Source of the DNA: Parabacteroides faecis
GTDB taxonomy: Bacteria; Bacteroidota; Bacteroidia; Bacteroidales; Tannerellaceae
Reading direction: 5' to 3'
Length of the DNA stretch: 64,000 nucleotides
Assembly: GCF_014647375.1 (NCBI RefSeq)
Contig: NZ_BMPB01000008.1
Span: 186,001 to 250,000 of the forward strand
In this document: piece by piece, positions 1-9,216 of the stretch
Numbering within the stretch: position 1 is the stretch's first letter
How the letters are laid out: each line of letters begins with the position of its first letter
The notes under the pieces: generated by a model
What the model was told of the DNA's origin: nothing
What the model saw: only the letters and a program-made list of their open reading frames with translations
The model's database searches: none
Made by a program: the position numbers and the translations under genes

Positions 1-1163
1 CTCAGAAGAAAGCCGTTAAGGAGGCGCAAGGTATAGCAAAAGGGGCAACTCCTGATTTTACAGAAGCTAGAACCTTGATCAAGGGAGCTTTGGAAAATCC
101 TGAAACAAAAGACGATGCTCAGGCATGGTATGTAGCAGGTTTTATCGAAGATCAGCAGTTTAGTTCTGAAAGAACAAAACAGATCCTGGGACAACAACCG
201 AACGAACCGGTTATGTATGATGCATTGATCGCTATCCTTCCTTATTTCAAGAAGGCTTACGAACTGGATCAACTGCCTAACGAAAAAGGTAAGATCAAAC
301 CTAAATATACAAAAGACATCAAGAGCATTCTGAGTGCTGACCATGTATATTATTTCAACGGTGGTGCTTACTATTTCGACCAGAAAGATTACAAGAAAGC
401 TTATGATTTCTTCAATCAATATCTGGAAATCTCTGAATTGCCGATGTTTGAAGGAACTCAGACTGCAGAAAAAGACTCTACTTTCATGACAGTTCAGTTC
501 TATGCTGCTGTTGCTGCTACTCAGCTAGGTGATTCTCCTACAGCTATCAAGGCTTTGACTCGTGCTAAAGACACAGATTTCAGACAGAATGATGTTTATC
601 AGTATCTGGCTTACGAATTTCAGCAGGCTGGAGATTCTGTAAGCTACTTAAATACTCTGGAAGAAGGTTTGTCAAAATTCCCGAATGAAGATTTCTATCT
701 GATGAGCTTGATCGATACTTATATTCGTTCAGGTCAGAATGAAAAGGCTATCGAAAACCTGTCAACAGCTATCGCTAAAGATCCGAACAACTCACAACTT
801 TATCATGTTCAGGGTATCGTTTATGAAACAGGTTTCAAGGATTATGCAAAAGCAGAAGCAGCATTCAAGAAAGCATTGGAACTTAATCCGGAAAACATCG
901 ATTCAATGTCAGGTCTGGGACGTATCTACTACAACCAGGGTGTGAACAAACAAGGTGAAGCTAACATGATCAATGATAGCAAGAAATATCAGGAAGAATT
1001 AGCTGTTGCTAAAGATCTTTTCAAACAGGCTCTTCCTTATTTCCAGAAAGCTCACGAAATGAAACCGACTGAATCAGAATATATGGTTGCGTTAAGAGGT
1101 ATCTATTATAATCTGAACATGGGTCCGGAACTGGAAGCTATCGAAGCAGAAATGAACAAATAA
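1..1163 (+). CDS. TPR repeat protein, 5' end outside window
   Basis: The reading frame is open from base 3, so the protein begins before the window; a TTG at base 75 is internal. About 387 residues are visible. Repeating helical pairs with TPR spacing are clear in the second half, for example around KAIENLSTAIAKDPNN and KAEAAFKKALELNPEN, which carry the usual A/G-Y-A and P-N positions. The family acts as a protein-interaction scaffold; no catalytic motif is seen. In Bacteroidales such proteins are often secreted or periplasmic, but the N-terminus needed to judge that is missing. The gene ends in AAA TAA and is followed 20 nt later by a strong hairpin terminator. Confidence 0.85.
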   Translation, partial: QKKAVKEAQGIAKGATPDFTEARTLIKGALENPETKDDAQAWYVAGFIEDQQFSSERTKQILGQQPNEPVMYDALIAILPYFKKAYELDQLPNEKGKIKPKYTKDIKSILSADHVYYFNGGAYYFDQKDYKKAYDFFNQYLEISELPMFEGTQTAEKDSTFMTVQFYAAVAATQLGDSPTAIKALTRAKDTDFRQNDVYQYLAYEFQQAGDSVSYLNTLEEGLSKFPNEDFYLMSLIDTYIRSGQNEKAIENLSTAIAKDPNNSQLYHVQGIVYETGFKDYAKAEAAFKKALELNPENIDSMSGLGRIYYNQGVNKQGEANMINDSKKYQEELAVAKDLFKQALPYFQKAHEMKPTESEYMVALRGIYYNLNMGPELEAIEAEMNK

Positions 1164-1182
1164 TAATCATCTCATTACATAC

Positions 1183-1217
1183 AAAAATAGCCGTCTCGAT
1201 TGAGATGGCTATTTTTT
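1183..1217 (+). terminator. Rho-independent terminator after TPR gene
   Basis: A 15-bp stem (AAAAATAGCCGTCTC paired with GAGATGGCTATTTTT, one G-T pair) closes a 4-nt loop and runs into seven T residues. Being A-rich on one side and T-rich on the other, it can also serve the minus strand. Confidence 0.85.
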
Positions 1218-1255
1218 TGTCTATATGTCTCTCCGGTATTTATTTCTCTGTATAC

Positions 1256-1780
1256 TTATTGTGAAACGACAGTCCAAACCTGTTCACTGATACTTTTCAT
1301 TCCTTTTACAGAAGGATGTCCCCATTGTTTATCGATATCGCGAAGACGGATATTGGTTATTCCATAATGAGAGCATATCTCATTTATACTGTTTGTAATA
1401 TCTTCAGAAAGCTCTGTATTCATCAGATTATAAACCCGGGCATTCGGATAAGATCGGGTAATATGGTCCAATAAATAACAGAAAGCCGGACGGAAATTAT
1501 AAAGATCGGCTTTTGTCCAGTTTTCATATTGAAAATGGCCGATAGGGGAGCCAGCCCAACTATCATTGGTACCACCAAAGATAAAAATGATATCAGGATT
1601 ACCTAAACTGTCCATACGGGTTACAAACGAACACCATACCAACACGCATTACCGGCAGGGATAACATACCCATAAAAGGTAGAATAGGAATCACCAAGAA
1701 TAGATATTTTCTTTTGGGCAAAATGCCTGAAGAGAGACTCAGAAAAAGTATCAGAAAATGTATTAGATATTTGTTCATAA
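1256..1780 (-). pseudogene. SGNH/GDSL hydrolase remnant, frameshifted and internally deleted
   Basis: The intact C-terminal part (1256-1645) has block III GGTND and a D..WGHPS catalytic Asp-His region, as in SGNH esterases. Block I, ISILGDSYSTFYGY with the nucleophile Ser, lies upstream on the same strand at about 1650-1710 in another frame that stops at a TAA just after NACWYGVRL. An ATG near 1780 starts a hydrophobic signal-like peptide (MNKYLIHFLILFLSLSS) in the same frame as neither neighbour. The roughly 50 residues that normally join block I to SFVTRMD are absent. So at least one frameshift and one deletion have broken it. No function is expected. Confidence 0.8.
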
Positions 1781-1810
1781 CAAGAATGTTTTTACGCCGT
1801 ACAAAGTTAT

Positions 1811-1847
1811 AAAAATAGCCGTCCCATTTACGGAACGGCTATTTTTT
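1811..1847 (-). terminator. Terminator of the oadB operon
   Basis: Inverted repeat AAAAATAGCCGT ... ACGGCTATTTTTT lying 22 nt beyond the stop of the decarboxylase beta gene (minus strand). Its arms nearly match those of the terminator at 1183-1217. Confidence 0.8.
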
Positions 1848-1868
1848 ATCTCTAATTCTACTGATGAA

Positions 1869-3083
1869 TTACAAGTAAGGAATAATTGTTATATAAATAC
1901 CTGTAATAATCGCAGATGTAATAACACCTGAAATATTCGCTCCCAAGGCGTCACCCAGGATAAACGAATCCGGATTTTCTTTACTGACCAGCTTTTGTGC
2001 CACTTTAGCCGTTGTAGGAACACAACTTACTGCAGCAATACCGATCACCGGATTATAGTTACCACGTTTAATGAAATACATTATATATCCTCCGATTATA
2101 CCTCCGATACCGGAAAGAAGTAATGCTGTGACACCTAACACCAGTAATTTCAGAATTTTAGGATCGAGCAATAACTTCGCGTCGCATAATACACCTAACA
2201 ACAACCCCAACATGAATGTCGAACCATACAATAAAGGTCCGCTAACAAAGTCATAAATATGTTTCATACCCGATTCACGTACGGCAACACCCAGGAATAA
2301 GGAGAAGAAAAGGGGAGAGGCCACCGGGAACAAAAAGCACAGGACAGCACATAAAATAACTGAAAAAGCCAGCTTAACCTTTGCATCATAGTTCTTGGGA
2401 GGTTTCGTAGTCGTCATTTTAATTGCACGCAAACGTTGTGGAATCAATAGTTTTACCAGATACGGATAACCTCCGTAGGTAAGTCCCAAATATAAGTAGG
2501 CAACTACCGTGATTGGTACAAACAAATGTTTTGCCAGGATCAATGAGGTAAATAACACCATCGGACCGTCAGCACCACCGACCATAGCGACAGAAGCACT
2601 TTCTTTTAAAGATAAACCGAATGCACTTGCAATGGGAACAGTCAGAAAAGTTCCCAGTTCGGCACAAAGTGCAAGGAAAAGACTAGCAAACGGTTTTTGA
2701 AGTAGAAAACCTACATCCAGTAGAGTACCGATCCCCATAAACACAAAGCAGGCGATCAAACCGTTACTGAACGTCAGTGTATAAACAGGTTGAAGAAAAT
2801 CAATCTGCATAGTATTCATTAATTGATCCGTATCAGATAGCATCGGATCCAGAAAAAGATTTCCCAGACCACCTTCCGGCATGATCAGTGTACCACAATT
2901 GATTGCAACCATCCCTAAACCCATAGGAATCATTACCATTGGTTCCAGAACACCTTTCCAGCCCAGATAAACAAGCAGGGCACCAAGGGAAATCAAAAAA
3001 ACACGTGCTATAGCCAGTATCCATCCACCGGCAACCATTGTTCCAAATCCTTGAAACAAGCTTAAAAAATCAACATTTTCCAT
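1869..3083 (-). CDS. oadB: Sodium-ion-translocating decarboxylase subunit beta
   Basis: A 404-residue, very hydrophobic protein with 9-11 predicted membrane spans. It is the membrane channel subunit that couples decarboxylation of a carboxybiotin carrier to Na+ export (oxaloacetate or methylmalonyl-CoA decarboxylase type). The family signature GGADGPM is at residues 169-175, including the Asp known to be essential in characterised homologues, and the conserved tail GDALGANISGVITSAI is near residue 380. Length matches the family. It follows the gamma-like gene by 6 nt and forms an operon with it. The carboxyltransferase and biotin-carrier genes are not adjacent here, so the substrate (oxaloacetate or methylmalonyl-CoA) cannot be told from this window. 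Confidence 0.93.
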   Translation of the reverse strand: MENVDFLSLFQGFGTMVAGGWILAIARVFLISLGALLVYLGWKGVLEPMVMIPMGLGMVAINCGTLIMPEGGLGNLFLDPMLSDTDQLMNTMQIDFLQPVYTLTFSNGLIACFVFMGIGTLLDVGFLLQKPFASLFLALCAELGTFLTVPIASAFGLSLKESASVAMVGGADGPMVLFTSLILAKHLFVPITVVAYLYLGLTYGGYPYLVKLLIPQRLRAIKMTTTKPPKNYDAKVKLAFSVILCAVLCFLFPVASPLFFSLFLGVAVRESGMKHIYDFVSGPLLYGSTFMLGLLLGVLCDAKLLLDPKILKLLVLGVTALLLSGIGGIIGGYIMYFIKRGNYNPVIGIAAVSCVPTTAKVAQKLVSKENPDSFILGDALGANISGVITSAIITGIYITIIPYL

Positions 3084-3089
3084 ATCTTA

Positions 3090-3536
3090 TTATTTTTCGG
3101 TAGAAGGATTTTCCTTATTGTTTGTATTGTTTTTTCTTATCATCTGTTCCTTTTTCTTCAGATACATAATACGAGTATCCTGCGGATAATAATAATCCAT
3201 CAGGTCCAAATGAGAAGCACCATGACTAACACCATGATAATATCCGGAAGGTTTTATATGGAGAAGGTCACTGTTTACACCACGGCGGAACTCTTCACGT
3301 TCATCATCCACCGGATCTTCTTCATTTTCATTCACCACATCCAATCCTAAGATATCACCGATTTTGGCACGTAATTTATTCAGCTTACTGAATTGTACCA
3401 TTTCATCACTGTTAGAATGATGAAACTCCAAAGAGTCAGCCCAGGCTGCAATAATCTTGATCACACCGGCTACAATAAAACCTATGATGAAGGTCAGGGC
3501 CATCATTTCCAGGGTAGAAAGTAATAGACTTAACAT
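3090..3536 (-). CDS. OadG-like gamma subunit of Na+-pumping decarboxylase
   Basis: 148 residues: one N-terminal membrane span (about residues 5-30) followed by a charged, acidic cytoplasmic tail. This layout fits OadG/gamma subunits, which tether and stabilise the decarboxylase complex. Support is mainly the layout plus direct linkage to the beta subunit gene (6-nt gap). The extended tail with HGVSHGASH and an acidic run (NENEEDPVDDE) is longer than in classical OadG. A 12-nt palindrome CACTTTAAAGTG (3567-3578) sits about 30 nt upstream of the start. Confidence 0.75.
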   Translation of the reverse strand: MLSLLLSTLEMMALTFIIGFIVAGVIKIIAAWADSLEFHHSNSDEMVQFSKLNKLRAKIGDILGLDVVNENEEDPVDDEREEFRRGVNSDLLHIKPSGYYHGVSHGASHLDLMDYYYPQDTRIMYLKKKEQMIRKNNTNNKENPSTEK

Positions 3537-3647
3537 AATTATTTAATTTAAAATCCTGATATAATACACTTTAAAGTGCATAGTTAACCTTTGTCTGACA
3601 GTAATCCAGTACAGACAAATAAAATAAAAAAAACAAGAAATAGTAAA

Positions 3648-4037
3648 CTAAATAATAATTTTCCGTAATACGTAGACCCAATGGGCAGATCGCATACGAA
3701 GAGTGGAAAATTTTATAGATTGTGTTGTTAAATAAGATTCGAAAACTCTATTCAGCGTATTTTGCTCTTTCAATAAAAAGAATTCCAGAAATTTTGTAGT
3801 TACTTTGAACGGACGTTCACATCTGGTAGATAAAACCTGAATACGACTGGTAGGACAATAAGCTGTATTATGGTACTGATTCAAATCAAAATTCTTCAGT
3901 TCGTCCTGTAGCGGCAGTTTCTTGTTGCAGATAAAAGTAGTTTCATCCGGAGACAAAACTTTTTCATCTTCAATTTTGACCTGCATATTCAGTAACAGCA
4001 GAAACAGGAATAATAATATCAGCAATATTTTTTTCAT
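3648..4037 (-). CDS. Small exported protein of unknown function
   Basis: I start it at the MKKILLILL methionine (4037), because a typical signal peptide or membrane anchor with a long Leu/Phe run begins there; the frame extends seven codons further up. The remainder (about 105 residues) has two Cys in the centre and a C-terminal segment ending YVLRKIII. No enzyme motif is visible and I do not recognise a family with confidence. Its 3' end lies about 110 nt upstream of the OadG start, so it could be a separate unit. Confidence 0.5.
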   Translation of the reverse strand: MKKILLILLFLFLLLLNMQVKIEDEKVLSPDETTFICNKKLPLQDELKNFDLNQYHNTAYCPTSRIQVLSTRCERPFKVTTKFLEFFLLKEQNTLNRVFESYLTTQSIKFSTLRMRSAHWVYVLRKIII

Positions 4038-4058
4038 CGCGGTGCGAAGATAAAACAC

Positions 4059-4518
4059 TTATTTCATATAAAACATTCTTTAGATAATAAATGTTGAAAA
4101 AAATTATTGAGCCTGTTAAATCCAGATAAATAGGCAAGAGTTAGAGAGTTCCACAACCTCTATTAAACATAATGGTGATTATAAAAAAATAGTAATAAAA
4201 AGACAAATCAAAGTAGAACCAATAAAAAATCCGTATATAACTTCACAGTTACATACGGACCAAACAAATAACAAACTCTACTTATATGAAAAAACAAATA
4301 CTACTAACATAATTATTACAGAATCTTACTTTTAAGCTCTGTGTATCATTATAACAATGATAAGGTTTATTTAGTTCTGAGTATGGAATAATTTTTGTTA
4401 TTTTTTTCTGCTTGTTTTCAGTCAGTATAAAAAACTATTCTCATATGAGAACTATATTTTATTCGATATTATAACAAGACGTCAATTATATATGTTTTGC
4501 GACTATGTACTAATAAAT
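4059..4518. other. Non-coding, AT-rich intergenic stretch with a palindrome
   Basis: No credible gene. It holds one perfect 14-nt palindrome, TTCTCATATGAGAA at 4438-4451, and many A/T runs. It may carry the promoter of the minus-strand small exported gene. Confidence 0.4.
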
Positions 4519-4567
4519 ACTAAAAAAGGCATGTATGTATCTTATTTGATACGCTACATGCCTTTTT
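4519..4567 (-). terminator. Hairpin terminator, probably bidirectional
   Basis: AAAAAAGGCATGTA(T)GTATC and GATAC(GC)TACATGCCTTTTT form a long stem with small bulges around TTATTT. It lies 18 nt past the stop of the small minus-strand gene at 4585-4743. Confidence 0.7.
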
Positions 4568-4584
4568 ACGTTGTATCTGGTCGC

Positions 4585-4743
4585 CTAAATAAACGCGATA
4601 TACATCTCCTTATATCTGTTGCTCTGTCGATTAGCCAGATTTTCCTTAGCTATCTTTTCGCAATCTTCCATATCCATACCATTTTCAGGAACACTCCAGT
4701 ACCACAACATGGGCGCTTGATTTTCTCTTTCTGCTGTTTCCAT
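4585..4743 (-). CDS. Small protein of unknown function (52 aa)
   Basis: The frame could start at 4770, but the ATG at 4743 (METAERENQ) is preceded by AAAGGAAAAA, a plausible ribosome site, so I take that. The product is hydrophilic and acidic in the middle (ENGMDMEDCEKIAKENL), with a WYW motif near residue 14. A terminator hairpin follows at the right distance, which is the main reason to believe it is expressed. No family is recognised. Confidence 0.45.
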   Translation of the reverse strand: METAERENQAPMLWYWSVPENGMDMEDCEKIAKENLANRQSNRYKEMYIAFI

Positions 4744-4968
4744 TTTTTTCCTTTTTAAATTCAACTTCATACCTAAGACAGAAAAAAAGAAAATACCCCT
4801 ATCATCTTCCCGATTTTTTTTTGATTATTTATTTTCTTCTTTATTTCCGTCGTTCAGCATACGTTCGAGATATTTATTAATATATTTTATCAACCTGCTT
4901 TGCAGCATTTTCAAGCACTTGTTCATCTTCTCTGATATAAACAATTAATAATTTAGTGATATTAAGCT

Positions 4969-5715
4969 ATGAAGACGTTGAAATTATTTTTAATGGCCAC
5001 AAGTGTTCTGTTTACTTCTTTGACTTTTCAGTCATGTTTGGATGATAATGATGATTATCATTATGGGTATTTGATCCCGAACGCACTTGTGACGGTGAAG
5101 CCGGTTAGTGACAATTCATTTTTCCTGCAATTGGATGATTCTACTACCTTGTTGCCAGCAAACATCACCTCCTCTCCTTTTGGAGATAAAGAAGTTAGAG
5201 CACTGGTTAATTTCAGTGAAGTAAACGAGCCTAGCGAAGGATACAGTAAAGCTGTTCATATTAACTGGATCGACAGTATTCTGACAAAGCAAATAGCTCC
5301 GGATCTGGGAGTTGATAACGATTCCGTATATGGCAGCGACCCTGTCGAAATGGTTAAAGACTGGGTGACAATTGCCGAAGATGGTTATCTGACACTTCGT
5401 TTCAGAACATTATGGGGAGATCGCAGCAAAGCACATTTCGTAAACTTATTAGTAAGCCAGGACCCTGCTAATCCTTATGAAGTGGAATTCCGCCACAATG
5501 CTTACGGAGATATATATGGAGCAGAAGGCGACGGATTGGTTGCATTCAAATTGGATGGCCTGCCTGATACACAAGGCAAAACCGTTAAACTGAAATTGAA
5601 ATGGAAATCGTTCAGCGGAGATAAATCGGCAGAATTTGATTATTGCACACGCAAGTCGACACCAGCCAATAAATCAGGAATAGGCGAAGAAAGAAGTGTA
5701 TTAAATCTGAAATAA
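4969..5715 (+). CDS. NigD-like lipoprotein
   Basis: 248 residues with a lipoprotein signal: basic start, hydrophobic core and a lipobox-like QSC with Cys23, followed by Asp residues. The rest matches the general layout of the Bacteroidales NigD-like family: an N-terminal OB-like beta domain (about 40-100) and a C-terminal beta domain (130-235). The original NigD comes from a bacteriocin-type locus (nisin-like nig cluster), but the family is broad and its function is unknown. It stands alone here, convergent with the eCIS operon, and shares the terminator that follows it. Confidence 0.8.
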   Translation: MKTLKLFLMATSVLFTSLTFQSCLDDNDDYHYGYLIPNALVTVKPVSDNSFFLQLDDSTTLLPANITSSPFGDKEVRALVNFSEVNEPSEGYSKAVHINWIDSILTKQIAPDLGVDNDSVYGSDPVEMVKDWVTIAEDGYLTLRFRTLWGDRSKAHFVNLLVSQDPANPYEVEFRHNAYGDIYGAEGDGLVAFKLDGLPDTQGKTVKLKLKWKSFSGDKSAEFDYCTRKSTPANKSGIGEERSVLNLK

Positions 5716-5765
5716 AACGGATCTATTTATTATGAGGTGGCGGAGTTGATCTGCCAGAAGAATGA

Positions 5766-5798
5766 GGCAGTGTTGAGATTTTCAGCACTGCCTTTTTG
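5766..5798. terminator. Bidirectional terminator between nigD-like gene and eCIS operon
   Basis: Stem GGCAGTGTTGA / TCAGCACTGCC with a short loop and T5 on the plus strand. It lies just beyond the stop of the eCIS ATPase gene on the minus strand, so it can close both convergent units. Confidence 0.8.
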
Positions 5799-5803
5799 TA
5801 TAT

Positions 5804-7123
5804 TTAAAGAATGCGTCCTTCTTTATATAGTTCCTTCTGTATGGATTCTATTAATATAGGTTTAGTCAATTTGGTTCTGTTTTCTGCCAACAGACGTAAG
5901 GCACAACGACGTATTACGTTGGAGATGGAACCTCCCGATAGCTCATATCCCGCACATTGCCTGATCAACGCATCTGTTTTATCGAATTTCTCCTCTAACC
6001 ATTCCTGTCTCAACATCTTTTTCCATAATTCAATGCGTAATTCTTCTCTTGGCATCGGGAAGTAAACAACCGACTGAAAACGACGCGAGAAGGCTTCATC
6101 TATATTTGAACGCAGATTGGTTGCCAGGATCACAATTCCCGGAAAATCTTCAATGCGTTGGAGCAGATAAGCTACTTCCTGATTAGCATGACGATCGTTG
6201 GAGGTATTGGTCGATGTGCGTTTACCGAAAAGGGCATCTGCTTCATCAAAAAAGAGAATCCAGTTCCTGTTCTCAGCAAGATCGAATACATACGCCAGGT
6301 TTTTCTCTGTTTCACCGATATATTTAGAAACGATCATGGAGAGATCGATACGGTATACATCCATCTGGTTGTGTTTACCGATCAATGTAGCCGTTAGTGT
6401 TTTACCTGTCCCCGGCGGACCGTAGAAAAGAGAACGATAACCTGCCTTCAGAAAACGTCCCAACTGCCATTCATCCATAATTGTCGATTCCCACCTGATC
6501 CAGTTGTTGATCTCTTCTATCTCTACCTTTACATTATAATCGAGAACCACATCATCCCAGTTCAGTTGTGTTGTAATCCTTTTTGCCGGAAATCCCGGAC
6601 TATAATCCGGTTTAAAATCTTTCTCCTGTAATATACGGCTTAATGCCTCTTCCGAAACTTCCAGTTTGCCACTCAGGAACGGTTCGCCTTTCCCCTGTTC
6701 ATCCAGCCGGAGTATATTGGCAGTACGGAAACGATGTTCAGGATCGAAAAGTTTACAGACATCTTTTCTCTTTTCGAAGTTTTCTCCCGCCAGGATAAAA
6801 GCCGCTGTTTCGCCGGTAGGAAGGAATCCCCCATGAGACAAACCTTTCCACCCTCCGAATTCCGTATAAGGGCGATCGAAGTTTTTATTGTTCACGAACA
6901 GGATATCAAGTGCCTGTGGGCACAAATGAGGAATCAGAGCAAGCATAATAACCACTTGTTCATCGAACGAAAGAGGTCCGCTGTCGATACCCAGTGTTTT
7001 CTCCAGCTTACCTCCGTCGGGACATCTGATCTCATAAATCGATGAGACAGGACATTCCTGACGGAAATAAAGCCGGATACTAACATCCAGTACCTGGCGG
7101 AACCATTCGATATATTGCTCCAT
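5804..7123 (-). CDS. eCIS AAA+ ATPase (Afp15-like)
   Basis: 439 residues. The C-terminal half is a classical AAA+ module: Walker A GPPGTGKT at 235-242, Walker B FFDEAD at 291-296, sensor 1 ATN at 334-336, an SRR arginine finger at 346-348, and a GGSISNVIRR sensor-2 region near 397-406. The N-terminal 200 residues are family-specific. eCIS loci regularly end with such an ATPase, thought to help assembly or loading of the particle in the producing cell. It is the last gene of the operon, 18 nt after the DUF4157 gene, and ends at a strong terminator. Confidence 0.92.
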   Translation of the reverse strand: MEQYIEWFRQVLDVSIRLYFRQECPVSSIYEIRCPDGGKLEKTLGIDSGPLSFDEQVVIMLALIPHLCPQALDILFVNNKNFDRPYTEFGGWKGLSHGGFLPTGETAAFILAGENFEKRKDVCKLFDPEHRFRTANILRLDEQGKGEPFLSGKLEVSEEALSRILQEKDFKPDYSPGFPAKRITTQLNWDDVVLDYNVKVEIEEINNWIRWESTIMDEWQLGRFLKAGYRSLFYGPPGTGKTLTATLIGKHNQMDVYRIDLSMIVSKYIGETEKNLAYVFDLAENRNWILFFDEADALFGKRTSTNTSNDRHANQEVAYLLQRIEDFPGIVILATNLRSNIDEAFSRRFQSVVYFPMPREELRIELWKKMLRQEWLEEKFDKTDALIRQCAGYELSGGSISNVIRRCALRLLAENRTKLTKPILIESIQKELYKEGRIL

Positions 7124-7141
7124 CTTTTACAGGTTTTTGAT

Positions 7142-7675
7142 TTACATACTAGCTTTCGCCCCTAAAAGATCAGCTTCATTTTCTAATGAGATATCGTCAT
7201 TGACGGCCATCCCTCCTATTTCCGTAGTAGGTTGTACCCGTCCCTCGGACTGTTGAATAACATGAGTCAGTTCATGGCCCAGCAACTGTTGGCCGGTTGA
7301 TGTCTCTGGTTTAAATTGACCGGGAGCAAAATGGATATCAGTGCCTTGTGTGTAAGCCAAAGCCCCGACTTCCGGAGCTTTGGAGGATTCCGGATGAACC
7401 CTGACAGATGAGAAATCAGTCCCGAATGAATCTTCCATGCGTTGTTTTACATCATCCGGGATTCCTGTTTTGTTTTCAAATTTCCCCTGGATCAGTTCTT
7501 CTTCGTCTTCTTCCTGACGTTGAATGGCATCCATCAGTTTAGCCTGTATCAAAACCGATTCCCGGTTATCTTTCATCTGGGCGCTTTGTACAGCTTCAGC
7601 CCGAAGCACATGAGATGTGCTCCGAGGGTGTTCTATTTTTTCTACTTTCATACTTAACTCAGGATTTATCTCCAT
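7142..7675 (-). CDS. DUF4157 (eCIS core domain) protein, minimal form
   Basis: 177 residues. After an Asp/Glu/Gln-rich N-terminal 70 residues comes the whole DUF4157 domain: IPDDVKQRMEDSFGTDFSSVRVH starts near 72, the metal-site motif HELTH is at 134-138, and a downstream E-x-E-A-D (164-168) supplies the likely third ligand. Members of this family are the hallmark of eCIS loci; they are putative zinc proteases, often fused to long toxin domains. Here the protein stops directly after the domain, so no toxin is attached. Its ATG overlaps the end of the tape-measure gene by 10 nt, suggesting coupled translation. Confidence 0.9.
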   Translation of the reverse strand: MEINPELSMKVEKIEHPRSTSHVLRAEAVQSAQMKDNRESVLIQAKLMDAIQRQEEDEEELIQGKFENKTGIPDDVKQRMEDSFGTDFSSVRVHPESSKAPEVGALAYTQGTDIHFAPGQFKPETSTGQQLLGHELTHVIQQSEGRVQPTTEIGGMAVNDDISLENEADLLGAKASM

Positions 7676-9216
7676 TCGACCAGCATTGTTTTTTCCTGAA
7701 AAGGATACCTGAACATCTTAAATGACCAGGGAACTGAATCTAGCAAAATATCATAGGCTCGCTCTTCCACTTTTAGCATCCAGCGATCCTCACTTTCTTC
7801 CAACTTCCCTTTTCGTTTCAGAAATGCATCCTGAAATCCTCTAACGGATGTATTTCTCATTTTATCCCAATTCGTCTTAATCGCAGTTAACATTTGATCA
7901 GCCATATCAGTTTCTGCCTGTGTTAATTCCACATTACGAGGAAGTGGTTCTGATATGGGATAATTTACAAGAACTCTGTTCAATAACAAAGATGCTTCAT
8001 TGTAATCAGGCTTTTCCGAAGTCATATATTGTAATAAAAATATGGCTCGTATCTGTTTTTCTTTATTAACAAATGATCTTCGATCTTCTGCCAAATATCC
8101 TAGTCGATAAAAAAGTATAGGCAAATAAGGTGATATTAAAACCAAACCTGCATTTTGAACCTCAAAAGTCTTTTCATTAAAATTTTCCATTTCCGTGTTT
8201 TTTAAATTGTTAATAAGTTGATTATTTGTTGAAGTTGACAGAGCATCATCTTTATGGCTATCCGATACCGTACCCTGAACTGTCTGTTTGTTAGTATTTA
8301 TCGTATTGATGTCACCGTTCTTTATATCCAGGTGTGGTCCTCCGTCCAACTTCATTTCCGTCCGAAGCTCATTTAGTATCAGGAACAAACCAGGTAACAA
8401 TGTTTTACCTTCAGATAATGTTTGTACCTGACTAGTAAGTATATCTATTAACGAAAGCACCTGTATATTATAACGTTGGGCTAACCCATAGATAGTCTGC
8501 CAGACGAATTGTTTACGCATGAAATAACCTCTGTTGGGATAAAGCAGATAAGCAAAAACCAGATTATGGACTACATCACGAAAGTTCAGGCGGCTTATCT
8601 CCGGATGGCCGGTATAGGGGTATAAAGCAACCAGAACATGCGTGTAGGTGTTAATAAACCCACTTTCACTTGGTTCTATCAATACAACGATCGATTCCAG
8701 CATTTTGTCCGATAACTGCCAGATCAGGCGTGTTCGAACTTTTACATTATCTCCCAGCGTATGGATCAACTGCCTTAAGGCATCATTATCCATTTGCATT
8801 GCTTCTAAAAGTAACGTTTCCAAATTCAGGTTTTCCGTATTTGCCAACCAGGGGAAAAAACCATATTGCAAATAGCAAGCTAATAATTCGATTCGGCTTT
8901 TAGAAACAGGGATAATTCGTATTTGTTGCGAATGGCTTTCCGGATTCCTAAGAAAGTCTGAGAAAGTTTCATTTAGTTTCTCTGCCAGTATTTTGGGAAA
9001 CTTATCATCGAACTCATCTTCAGGGATCACACCTAGATCCAATGAAAGCGATTCTATTTCAATCGTTTCATCTGAAGAATCGAACCGTGATAAAACATCA
9101 TCTACCACCTGTTCGAAAGAGGTACGGGAAAAAGTATCCCATCGTCCATATAACTGACGTGCATAGGATTCATCTTCCATATTAAAATCAAATGTTACCT
9201 TACCTATCGCGATCAT
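7666..9216 (-). CDS. eCIS tape-measure-type protein (CIS_TMP, Afp14-like)
   Basis: 516 residues. The N-terminal segment (1-90), with its pattern of alternating acidic beta strands ending LSLDLGVIPEDEFDDKF, and the C-terminal block (about 360-516) with SPYLPILFYRLGYL and a run of helices ending in VPWSFKMFRYP, match the contractile injection system tape-measure family. In phages and Afp such proteins set tube length. The middle (about 290-340) is polar and low complexity (Ser/Thr/Asn). The start overlaps the preceding baseplate gene by 17 nt. True length control is an inference; family members vary and some lack the long helical ruler. Confidence 0.8.
   Translation of the reverse strand: MIAIGKVTFDFNMEDESYARQLYGRWDTFSRTSFEQVVDDVLSRFDSSDETIEIESLSLDLGVIPEDEFDDKFPKILAEKLNETFSDFLRNPESHSQQIRIIPVSKSRIELLACYLQYGFFPWLANTENLNLETLLLEAMQMDNDALRQLIHTLGDNVKVRTRLIWQLSDKMLESIVVLIEPSESGFINTYTHVLVALYPYTGHPEISRLNFRDVVHNLVFAYLLYPNRGYFMRKQFVWQTIYGLAQRYNIQVLSLIDILTSQVQTLSEGKTLLPGLFLILNELRTEMKLDGGPHLDIKNGDINTINTNKQTVQGTVSDSHKDDALSTSTNNQLINNLKNTEMENFNEKTFEVQNAGLVLISPYLPILFYRLGYLAEDRRSFVNKEKQIRAIFLLQYMTSEKPDYNEASLLLNRVLVNYPISEPLPRNVELTQAETDMADQMLTAIKTNWDKMRNTSVRGFQDAFLKRKGKLEESEDRWMLKVEERAYDILLDSVPWSFKMFRYPFQEKTMLVEWR

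Noticed and set aside
4492-4758. Plus-strand 88-residue frame
   Set aside because: It spans a terminator hairpin and is antisense to the better supported small minus-strand gene; hydrophobic Phe/Ile-rich shadow composition.
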